The notes under the pieces are model-generated. The model ran no database searches, had not been told where the DNA came from, and saw only the letters and a list, made by a program, of their open reading frames with translations. A program made the translations under genes and the position numbers. Shown here in pieces: positions 23,904-35,004 of a stretch of 64,000 nt of DNA (positions within the stretch are counted from its first letter, which is position 1; each line of letters starts with the position of its first letter). Source of the stretch: Protoeuglena noctilucae (lineage: Eukaryota > Chlorophyta > Pedinophyceae > Marsupiomonadales > Marsupiomonadaceae); the NCBI GenBank assembly GCA_958009085.1, contig OY253675.1, positions 434,001 to 498,000 on the forward strand. The letters run 5' to 3'.

Positions 23904-24458
23904 GGCGCTGTGTTGTGGCGGCCTATCGCGTCATCGACATTTCCCAACAACGCAGCCCCTCTGCTGGCCGCGACGGGCCTTTACGTGGCAAGAGTTGCGA
24001 CTGATGTTCTGAGGGCAAGGTCCACAGCGAGTCGCAGCTGTCGGAGACGAGCGCACGCACGGCACTTGCGCCGCCAGAGCTTGCAGCACGACCTGTGTCG
24101 TCGCATTTCACAACGCCCGACGACAACAAGGGCTGAGCTACACTGTGGGGCAACGCCTGATACTTCAAGCCGCTGTTAGGCATGCGTGCCACTCGCTGCC
24201 ACCCTTCACATGCGCGATGATGCTGTTTGCGCCATGGTGCAACCGACTGGCGTGAGGCCGAAGCACAAAACCAAGGGCAGGTACGTAAGGTGTACCTATG
24301 ACAGGTAGTTTACTGAGAGACACAACCCCGCCACTCCACTTCGCTCAACTCAGCCATGCCGCCCCATGCCACCTCTCACCAACCCCTCTCTCGTGCACTA
24401 ACCACTGACCCTACTCCCCTCAGCCCAGTCATGCACTGTGCCCCCTCTCCCTCCCTCA
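23904..24458. other. Intergenic region upstream of USP gene
   Basis: This 555-bp stretch lies between two minus-strand genes. It must include the 3' UTR of the PHD-GNAT gene on the right and the promoter of the USP gene on the left. I see no conserved ORF and no RNA-like structure. Confidence 0.55.
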
Positions 24459-27400
24459 TCAGTCCTCTCCGTCAGACTCACTGCCCAGCAGGCTCAGCAG
24501 ACGCGTCACCACCTCCGCCGCCCCCGCCCTGCTATCAGCATTGCGATCCACCACGCACACACCCGCCGCTGCCCCTCCATCACCACAAGCCACCACCCTG
24601 CTGTTGCTGTTCTCATCATCCCCGCACACACCCGCCACTGCATCCCCTTCACCATCGCCCCCACGCAAACCCCCTGCAGGCAACCCACCGCCCACCACTC
24701 GCGGCGCAACGCTATCAGTGCCCGTGCGGCCGTCTAACCCATCCATCCCGACATCCAGGTTAGATACAGCCATGACCATCTTATCCACATCACCCTCCCG
24801 ATTCATCGAGGCCACCTTATCCACCCCATCAACACCATCCAAGGCACCCACCGCTCCCTCCTCCCACCCCACCCCTCCCTCGTCCTCTGGCAACTCCTGA
24901 GTCAGTGGCAGCTCCTGAGTCAGTGGCAGGTCATCGTCATCAGCCACCGCCAGTATCTCTGCGCCCACCCCGACCTCACAAGGACCCTCCCTCACCACCA
25001 CACCACCCTCCGCCACCTCCAGCCCGTCACCCTCCCTTCCCACCACCCCATTATCACCCCCCCTCACCATCACCCCTCGCTCCGCCACCACGCTGCCTGG
25101 CGCATCGACCAACCCAGCGCAGCCCTCTACCGCCCCCTCGTGTACACCCTCTGCCACATCCACATGTACTGGGGTGCTCACTAACACCTCTGCAGTGCCC
25201 AAGTCATGGGGGCTGCAGGGGGGCGCAGGAGGGCAGAGCTGGCTGGCCCCAGTTTCAGCACGCAACGCCCCACCTGCCGCATCAGCCAACACTGCCCCCT
25301 CGCCACAGCCCAGCTCAGTAAGGCTAGCGGCAGTGGGTGCGACTGCACTAGTGACCTGTGCTGCACGCGGAGTGGCATCGGAGCCCGAAGCAGCGAGAGG
25401 GTCAGCGGCACATGCTGTGGTGTCATGCCCCGCCCTGCTGAGGGTGGCAGTCATATGCGAGGCGTGATCGGTATGAGATGAGATACTTAGCAATGCGAGG
25501 CGATCAGCCTCAACCTCAGCCTCTGCTGCACCTGCAACCGCATCCTCAACACCACCCGCACCCGCACCCTCACAGCCACCCGCACCACCACCCTCGCTGA
25601 CACCTGCACCACCCTCGACCTGGCAACCCCAGCCCCGGCCCTCCAGCAACGACAGACTCTCAGGCCCGTCCACTGGGCCGTCAACCATCGCATCATCTCC
25701 CACTGCCACTGACACTGCCCCAAACGCACCCACTGTCCCATCACATTCCATATCGTCTGCAGATGTCACCGCCTCGCACGCACCCATTGCACCACCAGCT
25801 ATCCAAGTCCCCACCCCACACGACCCACCCCACCCATCCACGCACGCCCCATCGCCACCCACCGCACCCTCATCCCCACCCTGCCCCACCGTCGCAGCAA
25901 CCCCACCCCACACCCCCATCGCACCCTCGCCCCCACCCTTCACCACCGTCGCAGCCACCGACACACAGCCCGGCCCCTCCAGACCCGAAGCCGCAGATAA
26001 AGAGTAAGGATCGATCGCTAACCCCACGCCCGGCACTCGCACCACTTGCACCCACCGGTTGCGGGGTACTATACCCCTCGTGCCAGAATGGGGTGGGTCA
26101 TCAATGGGGACCAGTGATGATATGCACGGGGTAGTAGGTGCTGCCATAGATGATGATGGATTGACCGTGGCTATCAGTGATGGGGCGAGCTTGGTTACTA
26201 ATGCGGTGCCACCCGCACCCACTATCGCATCGACATCCCCACGCACCCCTGACCCCACCTCGCGGCACATGGCCGCTGCGTCGACGTCGAAACGCCACTC
26301 CAGCGCCCCCTCGGTTTCTGGCAAGTCGCCCCCGCACACCACCACCGCGTCTGCCCACGCCCCTGCCACTGAGAGGGACACCGTTGCACCGCCCACCCAC
26401 CGCATCGCAAAGCCCAGCCGGCGCTGGCTCACAGCAACGCACGGGTCTATCACGGCATCGGCATTGGTCACGATCGGTCCCATGTGCTGAGTTGTGATGA
26501 CCGGGCCCATTTGCAGAGCGCCTGGGGTGTCGAACAGTGAAGCAGCAATGGTCGGGCAGCGAGTGTACCAGGGTGCAAGCCAGCAGCGCAGGGGAGTGGG
26601 GGACTGGTTACAAGGGTGCTCGGCGATGACAGCGGATGGGCTGCGGTGTGTGGTAATTGGCACGGCTGTCGCTGACGCGGCGATGCCAGAGTGCGTGTCA
26701 GAGACGTGCATGTTCGGCGCAACCCCACTTGCCGCCTCGTGCATGCGAGCGGGTGCGTGGATGTCAGTTGGTTGCTCCTGGCAACACACGGTGTCCACCC
26801 CATCCCTTCCCGCTCTCGCTCCCATACAGGCGGGCGCATTGGGCTGCTCCTGGCAACACCCCTCGTCACTCCCCACTCCCCCCCACACCCCGCCCATCAC
26901 CTCCCACACATCGGCTCTCCACACCAATCCACACAATGCCACGTCTGCCACCCCATCCACACCCAGCGCATGCAACAGCCCTGCCTCCTCCAGGCAAGTG
27001 ACACCGGGACCATGGGATGACTCGCCGAATGAGAGAGCAGTGTTGTTGATGTTGTTGTTGTGATCGGCATGCTTAGTGTTGTCGCATGCATCTTCAGCTG
27101 TTGGTAAGCTCGGCAGGGGCGGCACGAGGGTCGGTGTAAAGTCTGCGGGTGGGGAGGATGCGGCAAGGGTTCGACCATGGGAGTACGTATATGCTTACAT
27201 TTACTAGAACATGGACGTAATTCGCGTATGTGTTTGCTACTACATATATGTCGTGTTTGGTCATCTATCCCACTAACATGCCCACCCATCACTGCCATAA
27301 CACCCCCCATCTCACCTGGCACGCCCCCCCATATCGACGGCCTGCCGAGCAGCACTCTTGGCAAAGCAGCGACCGCACTGCGACCCCAGGCGAGTCCCTG

Positions 27401-30400
27401 GGTCACCGCAGCCACTGCCACCGCCGCACCCCGCACCGTCACTGTGGCACCCGGCGCAATGCCAGCGATGCTCAGTGGCGTGGTGATGTCTGTTGCAACA
27501 CCGGCTGCGGCCATGCCAGCACTGCACCGCGGCATGGTGCACTCTGTTGCCATTCCAGCTGTCGCCTTGCCAGCACCGTCAGCACTGCATGGTGTTGTGC
27601 TCGTGTTTGCCTCGTGACCGGCACTGCACTGTGCGCCACAAGCACAAGACTCTGCCCCACGTCCCTCTCCCACTGCCACGCCACCACCGGCCACCCAAGC
27701 ATTGCCGCAACGACCGCCCCCCACCGCCACCCCAGTCCCTTGCCCCATATCCCCCCCCACCCCACCATCACCACCACCCCGCCCCTCTACCAGCATCAAC
27801 AGCACTCGCCATGTCGCCTCTGCCACCTCATCCCCCGTCACAGGCGCCAATGCAGGCGACAACCACCCACTCCTCAACGCACCCATCGCTGCACTGTTAT
27901 CGCCACTGTTGCCATGCACCACCCCAGCGCTACCACCATTCCCATCCCCACCCACCATCGCACCCGCTGCCACCCTTCCCACCGTTGCCCCATTCACACC
28001 CTCACTCACTCCCCCACTCGCCGCCCCACCCACCACCCCGCTCGCCGCCCCCCTGCCCCTCACCCTCCCCCCCTCCCCCTCTTCATCCCCCACCAGCGGC
28101 AATGTGAGCAGCAGCGTCCCCTCAGGGTGCACCACCATCTCCCCCAGTATCTTGGCCTGCCGTGGGGTAGCCCTCTGGAATTTGAATTTCTGCTCCCACA
28201 TCGCATAGACCTTCTTGGCGGCGGGCACCACCAGTCGCTGCACGTGTAGGGACTTGAGGATGTCGCACAATGCGCGCATCAGGGCTGTCAGGTGGCCCTC
28301 GCGGCTGCGGAGGGTGGGGAAGGGGGGGTGAGTGGGGGTGTGGGTGTGGCAGTGTGGGTAGCAGTGTGGGTGTGGATGCGCAGTTAACCCTCTCCTTATC
28401 ACATCGATCCTCACCAGTACCCCTCCTTGGTGGCCACGCAACAAGCACTACAATTCCCCATAATCCCCATACATACAATATCAATATCAACTCTCACCGG
28501 TACCCCATCTTGGTGGCCACGAACGGCATGTCACACACAACCCCACAGTACTATACTATCCTATACTATACTACATACAGCACCGACCCTCACCGGTACC
28601 CCTCCTTGGTGGCCACGAAGGGCATTTCCGCAAACCTCCCCCCGTGCACCCTCACCACCCCCGCACACAGCGCGCACCCCCCCCTCCGCAACACCACCAC
28701 CCGAAACTCCCCCAAATCCAACTGACCCAACTCCGTGGGCTCCCGCGCGAACAGCACCGCCTCGGCCAGACTGACGCCGCCGACGCCGCCAGAATGGTCG
28801 TTGTCAGAAACGGGGGCGGCGATCAGGTCGAAGGACTCGCGGAAGATGGACAGCGCAGCGGCGACGGTGCTGCGGGAGGCGCGGCGGCTGGGGTCGTGGC
28901 GCTGCGGGGGGGGGGGGTTGGGGGGGTGAGGAGGTGAGACAGGGGTGAGTGGGTGGTGTGTGAGTGATACAGTCATATACTGGCCTGGTTAGAATCATTA
29001 AACTAGTTATATAGTATCTGTAGTTGCTATGATATACACAGATCTTATCCCCGCTCACCACGATCTCGATGGTGAGTTCCTCGCTCCATTCGATGTCCTG
29101 GCGCACGCCGTCCATCTGTGATGGAAGGAGGAAAGGGTGACAGTGATAGCATTGGGTGATAGAATATCATTACCACCATTTAGCCACACTGACATTACTA
29201 CCCTACCCTAACCCTAACCCATACTATATCAGTACTATGAACTCGCCATGTTCAGTCAGTCGTCGATCTATAACATTGCCACCATTCAGCAATTATCAAC
29301 ACTGGTCATATTCCCATATATTAACCACTCGCCTTGTCCAGGTAGTCGTCGATCTCCTCGCACCTCTCCCCGCACAGCCACTTGTCGCCACTGCCAATCC
29401 ACTCCTCTCCCCACCGCTCCCCCGTCTCCTCCTCCCAGCAACGCACGTGCACGCAGGCGCTGGGGGGGGGGTGGGGGGGACGTAAGAAGTGGTATTGTAC
29501 CTATACTTCAAAGTGTACCTATACTTCAAAGTGTCATTATCAGTATTAATATTAATGAAAAATGTGTTATTTTATCCCCATCTCCCCACCCGTCAGTCAC
29601 CTCTGGCAGCAGTCGCACACGATGAGGGCGTGGGGGTGCCACGGGTCGTCGCTAACGTGCTCCTCCCCGCACCGACCGCACGATAGCTCGCGGGTGCACC
29701 AGTCCTCGCGCTCAGCACGTTCCAGGAAGCCGGGGGGGTCGGGGGCGGGCCACAGCACTGGGGGAGAGTGGGGTGAGGGTGTGTGTCATTTATAGTGCTG
29801 TGGCTCATGGCTATGTCTGTCATGATATCGAATGTCTAGAATCAGATATGGAGATGGATGCTATGGATGCTATATCGTATGCCATTGAACTGGTATGCAC
29901 CCTCTTGCTCCCTCCCTCACCCGTCGCTTTCTCCTTCTGCCCTCCCCCTTGTCCCCTCCCACCCCCCCCCCCCCCCCCCCTGCCACCCCTCGCCCTCGGT
30001 GTCTTGCGATTCGCCGCCCTCTCCGCTGCCCTCTCTGCCGCGATCCTCTTGCGCTCCGCCACCATCGCCTGGTAACCAGGGCGGGGGCGGGGGGGCTGCG
30101 GATGGAAGGAGACGTGTCATTATTGTTGAGTTATAGTACAGTTATAAGTAACATTCATGGATATATTATAACTGCAAGCGTGAAAGGTGATTATCCAGCA
30201 CAGCATAAGTAGTACTGGCAACTCTTCAAGTAAACAGCACTACGGCCATCACCCAGGCATCACAATTCCAAGCCCCCCCCCAATCAATCACCTGCCCCTG
30301 CCCCCTGGCATGGTCCTCCCTGATCTCCTCATCCACCATGTGCACCGCAAACTCGTGGGGCGTCAGGTTGCGAATAATGGCAGCCAGTGCGTCCTTCTGA

Positions 30401-33400
30401 GCCTCGGTCATCCCACTCAGGTCCGCCTCTTGCATGATAGCTGGCCTGCCGTCGGGGCCTATCTGACTCAGGTCTTCCCTCATCTTTCGCAAGGGGTTGT
30501 TGACGGTGCCGTCGGGATTGACGCCCGCGTCGGCCCACATGCCGCGGCTGCCGGGGCGGGGGGGCTTGGCGGGGGTGGGGGTGGAGGTGGTGGTAGCGGG
30601 GGGGGGTGGTAGCTGAAGCACTGTTGGTAGATGAAGCATTGGTGGTGGCAGCGGCGGTAGCGGTGGTGGTAGATGTGGCGGGTGGGGCAGTGGTCGCTGG
30701 GGCGCCTGTGAGGGAGGCGAGGGTGGTGGTGGCGGTTTGTTAGATACTGCTGCAGTAGGTGCAATTATATTACAAAACAAGCAAGTTACGCCCATCTCTA
30801 TCACCATCGAGCACCCGTGGCACACGACACGGCCCTCGCACCCCACCGTCCGCACCCGCACCCTTGCCTTTGCCACTCGCATCAGTCGCTCCACCACCCC
30901 CACTGCCGGTCGCGTTCAAGGCAGCGCCGCCTGTTGCTCGGAGTGCACCGAGCTTGGCACCTGGCTTGGCCTTCCGTGGCACAGGGAAGGGAATGGCGAA
31001 GCCGTCGCGGTCTGCGAGGGAAAGGCGACAGCAGAGAGAGTCAGATGAGGAGATGCATTGAGAGAATTGCAAGCACATGGGACGATGAGAAGCAAAGCAA
31101 CTGCAATTGCGTTCCCTCTCAACGCCACCAATCGCATCACCAACGGTAGCATCAAAGCCCTACCCCACATGACCACCACAACCCCCGCCACCACCAGCAC
31201 ACAACCCCTCTCAATAACAACTCACCCCGCGTCGGGCTGCCCCGCCCCTCCCCATCCGCACCCATGCGCCCCATGCTTCCCCCACGACCGTCACCGCCGC
31301 TCCCCTCATCCTCCACAGCGTCGGGAATCGCATCATGCAACGCAGCCGACGCAGCCAGTAAGCTATCGGATCTGCTATTCGCCAAGCGACCAGTTACTGC
31401 CTCGGATCCCTGACGCCTTCCCTGTGCCGCACCACCGCAGGAGCCCCTGTCACCGCTGCCCAGAGTAACACCCACCCGATTGCCATCCCCACTACCATCC
31501 CTCTCCTCCTCAATCCCCTCAAACAGCAAGCTCGTGATCTCATCCACCGCCAGCTCACTCAAATCCACTTTGGACGCATCTCTAAGAATCCCAGAGCCAC
31601 GAGCATTCAGCACAGCACGTTTGGGACCCGAGTCACGTTCACGGGCATCCAGCGTAGCACGTTTGGCATCGGACGCAGGCCCGCGTGGGGTGAGCGAGGT
31701 GTTGCTCGTGGGTTGGGTGGGCACAGGGCGCTTGGCAGTGGTGGGTTTGGTGCGATTGGCGGATACAGCAGCGCCGGGGGGCTTGGTGGCTTGCGGCAGG
31801 GCGGGTGCAGCGGGTGTGGGTGCGGGTGCGGGTGTGGGTGCGGGTGCGGGTGCGGGTGCGGGTGCGGGTGGGGTCACCACAGCCGTTGCCGGCTTGGCTG
31901 CCGTGGGTGCCGCTGAGCTCTGTGCCGCTGCCCTGCCCTTCTGCATGGATAGCTGGGCAGCTGAGGGCCCTCGCAAAGCAACGCTCGCCCCTCCAGCTAC
32001 GGACTTGCGTGCCTTGTGTACCCCACCAGCCCCACCAGACACGCTCTTAGCCACACTCCCCTGCTTGCCAGCCCCCACAACACGCACATTGCTCTTCGCC
32101 ACAGCTCCAGACCCCTTACCCACACCACCCCTCTCTCCGGACCCAGCATGCACCCTGCCCCCCACCCCACCTCTCCCACCTCTCCCACTCCTCCCACCTC
32201 CCTTGCTACCCCCCCCAGCCCCACCAGCGCCACCCCTAGCCGCACCACCTCGCCTCTTCTCTCCCAGCCTCTCTGGCACCGACCCCTCGCCAGAAACACC
32301 GCCATTGTCACTGTCACTGTCACAATCGCTAGCACCCTCCCTCTCACTCTCCCCCCCACTGCCACCCACACCCTCCCAGCCCTCGCCAGCCCCGTCACCA
32401 CAGCCACCACCCGCACCCCCACTATCCTCACTCTCACTCTCACTCTCCGATGATGACTCACTTTCTTCATCTCCTGACCCCCACCCGTCCCGCGCCCTCG
32501 CCCCAGCCTCCCCCAGCCCCGCCCCCCGCCTCCGCTTCCGCCCCTTCGCCGCCAGCGCCGCCACCGCCTCCCCAGCCGCCACCCTGCGGCCCCGCCCCTC
32601 CTCCACCAGTCCCCCGATCCCCGCCTCCTCGACCAGTATCGCGTCTGTGCCACGCTTCCTCCTACGCTTGCGCTTATGCACGGGGCCCATGGGCTCATCC
32701 CCCATCTCATCCCCCACCTCAGGCATCACCCCCGCATGCACCCCACGCCTCTCCCTCCGCCTGGGCACGTCCACGACACCCAACAGCCCCGCCTCTTCTA
32801 CCAAGATAGCGTCCGTGCCACGTTTCTTTCTACGAGCACGCTTGGGCACATCATCCCCAGTACCATCCCCAGTAGCAACAGCACTCATCGACCCACCCAC
32901 CTCCCTCCTCTTTGGCACACCATCCCCAGCGCCCATGGACCCACCCACCCTCCCACGCTTAGGCCTATCATCCCCACTGCTCATCGACCCACCCAGCCTC
33001 CTGCGCTTGGGCACATCTATAGCAGCACCCATCAGCCCCGCCTCCTCAATTAGAATAGCGTCTGTGCCTCGCTTCTTCCTTCGCTTCTTCACCACACCGC
33101 CCCTGACGCCCCCAATGCCACCGCCACTGCCACCCCCACTGCCACCCACACCACCACCCCCACTGCCTTGCCCACTGCCGTCCTTACTGCCACGCCCACT
33201 GCCACCCCCACTGCCACCCCCACCGCCACCGCCATGCACCGATCGCTGTGGCACAGGCGTCGACCCATGCCCCCCAGACCTCCCAGCCACTCCAGCCTGC
33301 GGAATGCCCTTTGCACCCTTCTTGATCCCCATCGCACCCTGCACTGTGACGCGCCTCGCAGATGACTCCCCACAGCTAGATGCCTTGCTGCCCCGCCCCT

Positions 33401-34309
33401 TACTCAGCTTGGCACCTCCGTCCAGCACCCGCACCGCCGCACTGCCCGAGGGGCCCTTGGGCCCGCGAGCACGCGGCTGCTCGGCGTCACCGGCGCACTC
33501 CTCCGATGTTCTCCTCGACTTGCTGCCCTGCGTGCCACACGGCACCAGGTAACGGATCGAATCCTGCCAAAGGCCCCCATGCAGGGTTGGTGACATTTGT
33601 GCAGCTTAATGACGATCAGATGGAAACCAGTCAGCCCCGCATTACTGTCAAGGTATCATTACCAACCACTTAGGCAGGCCCGCCATCTGCAGACCCCAAA
33701 CAAACCCAAAGCCCTTGCGCTCTCACCGACCCTTCCGTCCGGGCTTGCGGCTGCGAGCCCCCTGGGCCGTCCGAGCCCGGCAGCGACCCGCAGATCGTCT
33801 TGGTCAGCTTGCGCCGGATGTACTTTGTGTTGTGGGAGGCCGGGTCCGCACCAAAGCAGCCACGCCACAGCGCCACCAGCTGCGGTGCGGGCGGGGATGC
33901 AGCGAGTCGCGATGCCGGTCGGACTACGCTCCTGTTTACAAAAGTATCCTGTTATTAGCAATAGTAAGCGTTCTCAACACTCGCCTTTGACCAGGAGGCG
34001 GACGCGATGTCTTCTGCAGACACTTCGCCGGCTGCAGGGACGCTCGGGCTGCGCTCCTGCGACGACCCGCCTTTCCCCGACGCACCATCCTCGTCCTGTG
34101 CATGCAAGATGCCGTGATGGAGGTAGGAAGAGCGAGAGGCGCTGCCGCGCGGGCCGTTTCCCGGCCTGCGCTTCCATCGATGCAGCACGCAGCTGTGGCA
34201 GCCGGCCTCTCGCCTCAACGCTCCCGGCGGGCTTCTTCGCATGTTGCTTTGGCTTCGTTGCGACCGATGCGCGGGGCGCCTTGGCCTCAGCGGATTTCTT
34301 CCGCGGCAT
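24459..34309 (-). CDS. Giant PHD-finger and GNAT acetyltransferase-domain protein, IDM1-like
   Basis: Thirteen exons (34309-34214, 34095-33985, 33879-33727, 33563-31226, 31011-30961, 30902-30292, 30095-29921, 29757-29601, 29459-29333, 29115-29059, 28901-28594, 28304-27286, 27142-24459) join in frame to about 2,628 residues. A PHD finger spans residues about 1196-1265 (LSCGRCGEEH, VCDCCQSACVHVRC, WLCGERC). A GNAT domain follows at about 1295-1440 (AALSIFRESFDLI, FAEMPFVATKEGYRREGHLT, LVVPAAKKVYAMWEQKFKF); the R-R-E-G-H segment is the acetyl-CoA loop. A Cys-pair segment (GRVVCHGCSMV, VTCLFCN) precedes the PHD. This order matches plant IDM1-type histone acetyltransferases linked to DNA demethylation; catalytic activity is inferred. 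The N-terminal 890 residues and last 1,200 are low-complexity. Donors at 34213, 33984 and 29332 are GC. The small exon 31011-30961 and the donor at 27285 are less certain. Confidence 0.82.
28409..28530 (-). repeat. Two intronic copies of GNAT exon end plus donor
   Basis: The real donor junction (28588-28630; minus strand GTGGCCACCAAGGAGGGGTA then CCG|GTGAGG) is repeated at 28409-28440 and 28493-28530 within the next intron. Shared core: tacccctccttggtggccac (28530 copy has one change). The duplicated residues, VATKEGYR, are part of the acetyl-CoA loop. Confidence 0.93.
29497..29532 (+). repeat. Perfect 18-bp tandem duplication in an intron
   Basis: gtacctatacttcaaagt occurs at 29497-29514 and again at 29515-29532, inside the intron between the two PHD-encoding exons. 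Confidence 0.95.
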
Positions 34310-35004
34310 GGCTGGGCCCCGCACCCTGGCTGACAACCGCCCTCCTCGCCCTGCGGGGCAGCGATGACGCCACCCCGATGATTTCTAGTATACAATTATC
34401 ATATTGCAAGTATTGCAGCGTGGCCCGTTGCGGCGCAAAAGTGCCAGCGGCGTGCAGAGGGCGAAGGCCGTTCAAACGCAGCGAGCGCCCTCCGTCTCGC
34501 CTGCGACGATCCGAAACCGTTTCCACTCTCCCCCTGGACTTTTCTTGATCAATCACGAACGCCTCGAGTCGATCGCGGCCCCTCAAGGCCACCTGAGGAG
34601 CAGCGACGCCCTGCCGCAGCACAGCAAGCACCAGCACCTGCGTCTAATCCCCAGCCGGCCGAGCGACTCCGCGGCGCTCGCCGCTCTGCACAGCCACACT
34701 ATCGTTCGCTTCGCTGTGCGCGCACTTTCGACCCTCTCTTCGCTCGCATGCTTCTGGCACGCACGTTCAAACCTGGCAAGAGCGCCTAGTCAGCCGCACT
34801 CACGGCTGGAGACCGTCACGCGTTGCTCTCCGCCGGCGTCTCGCTCATCCACCTCACTTCCTCCCTCCTCCCAGGCACCCGCAGCCGGCCTTGGCGTCGC
34901 CCGCCTCCGCGCCCTCGTCCGCCTTCGGCCACCAATCACTAAGGGCAGGTCGCGGGACGAAACACCATCGCGCATTCGCACTAAAACAATAAGCATATTT
35001 CACT
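34310..35004. other. Intergenic region upstream of PHD-GNAT gene
   Basis: This 695-bp stretch lies between the ATG of the PHD-GNAT gene and the stop of the phosphoglycerate mutase gene, both on the minus strand. Open frames here have no family features. It presumably holds the promoter of the PHD-GNAT gene and the 3' UTR of the mutase gene. Confidence 0.55.

Noticed and set aside
24459-27142. Last PHD-GNAT exon considered as a separate intronless gene
   Set aside because: A CTC-rich acceptor at 27143-27145 joins in phase to the previous exon, and the first in-frame start candidates lack any upstream region of their own.
31480-33552. 690-codon open frame on the plus strand
   Set aside because: Pro/Ser/Leu-rich mirror of the PHD-GNAT N-terminal exon on the other strand; the minus frame splices in phase into conserved domains.
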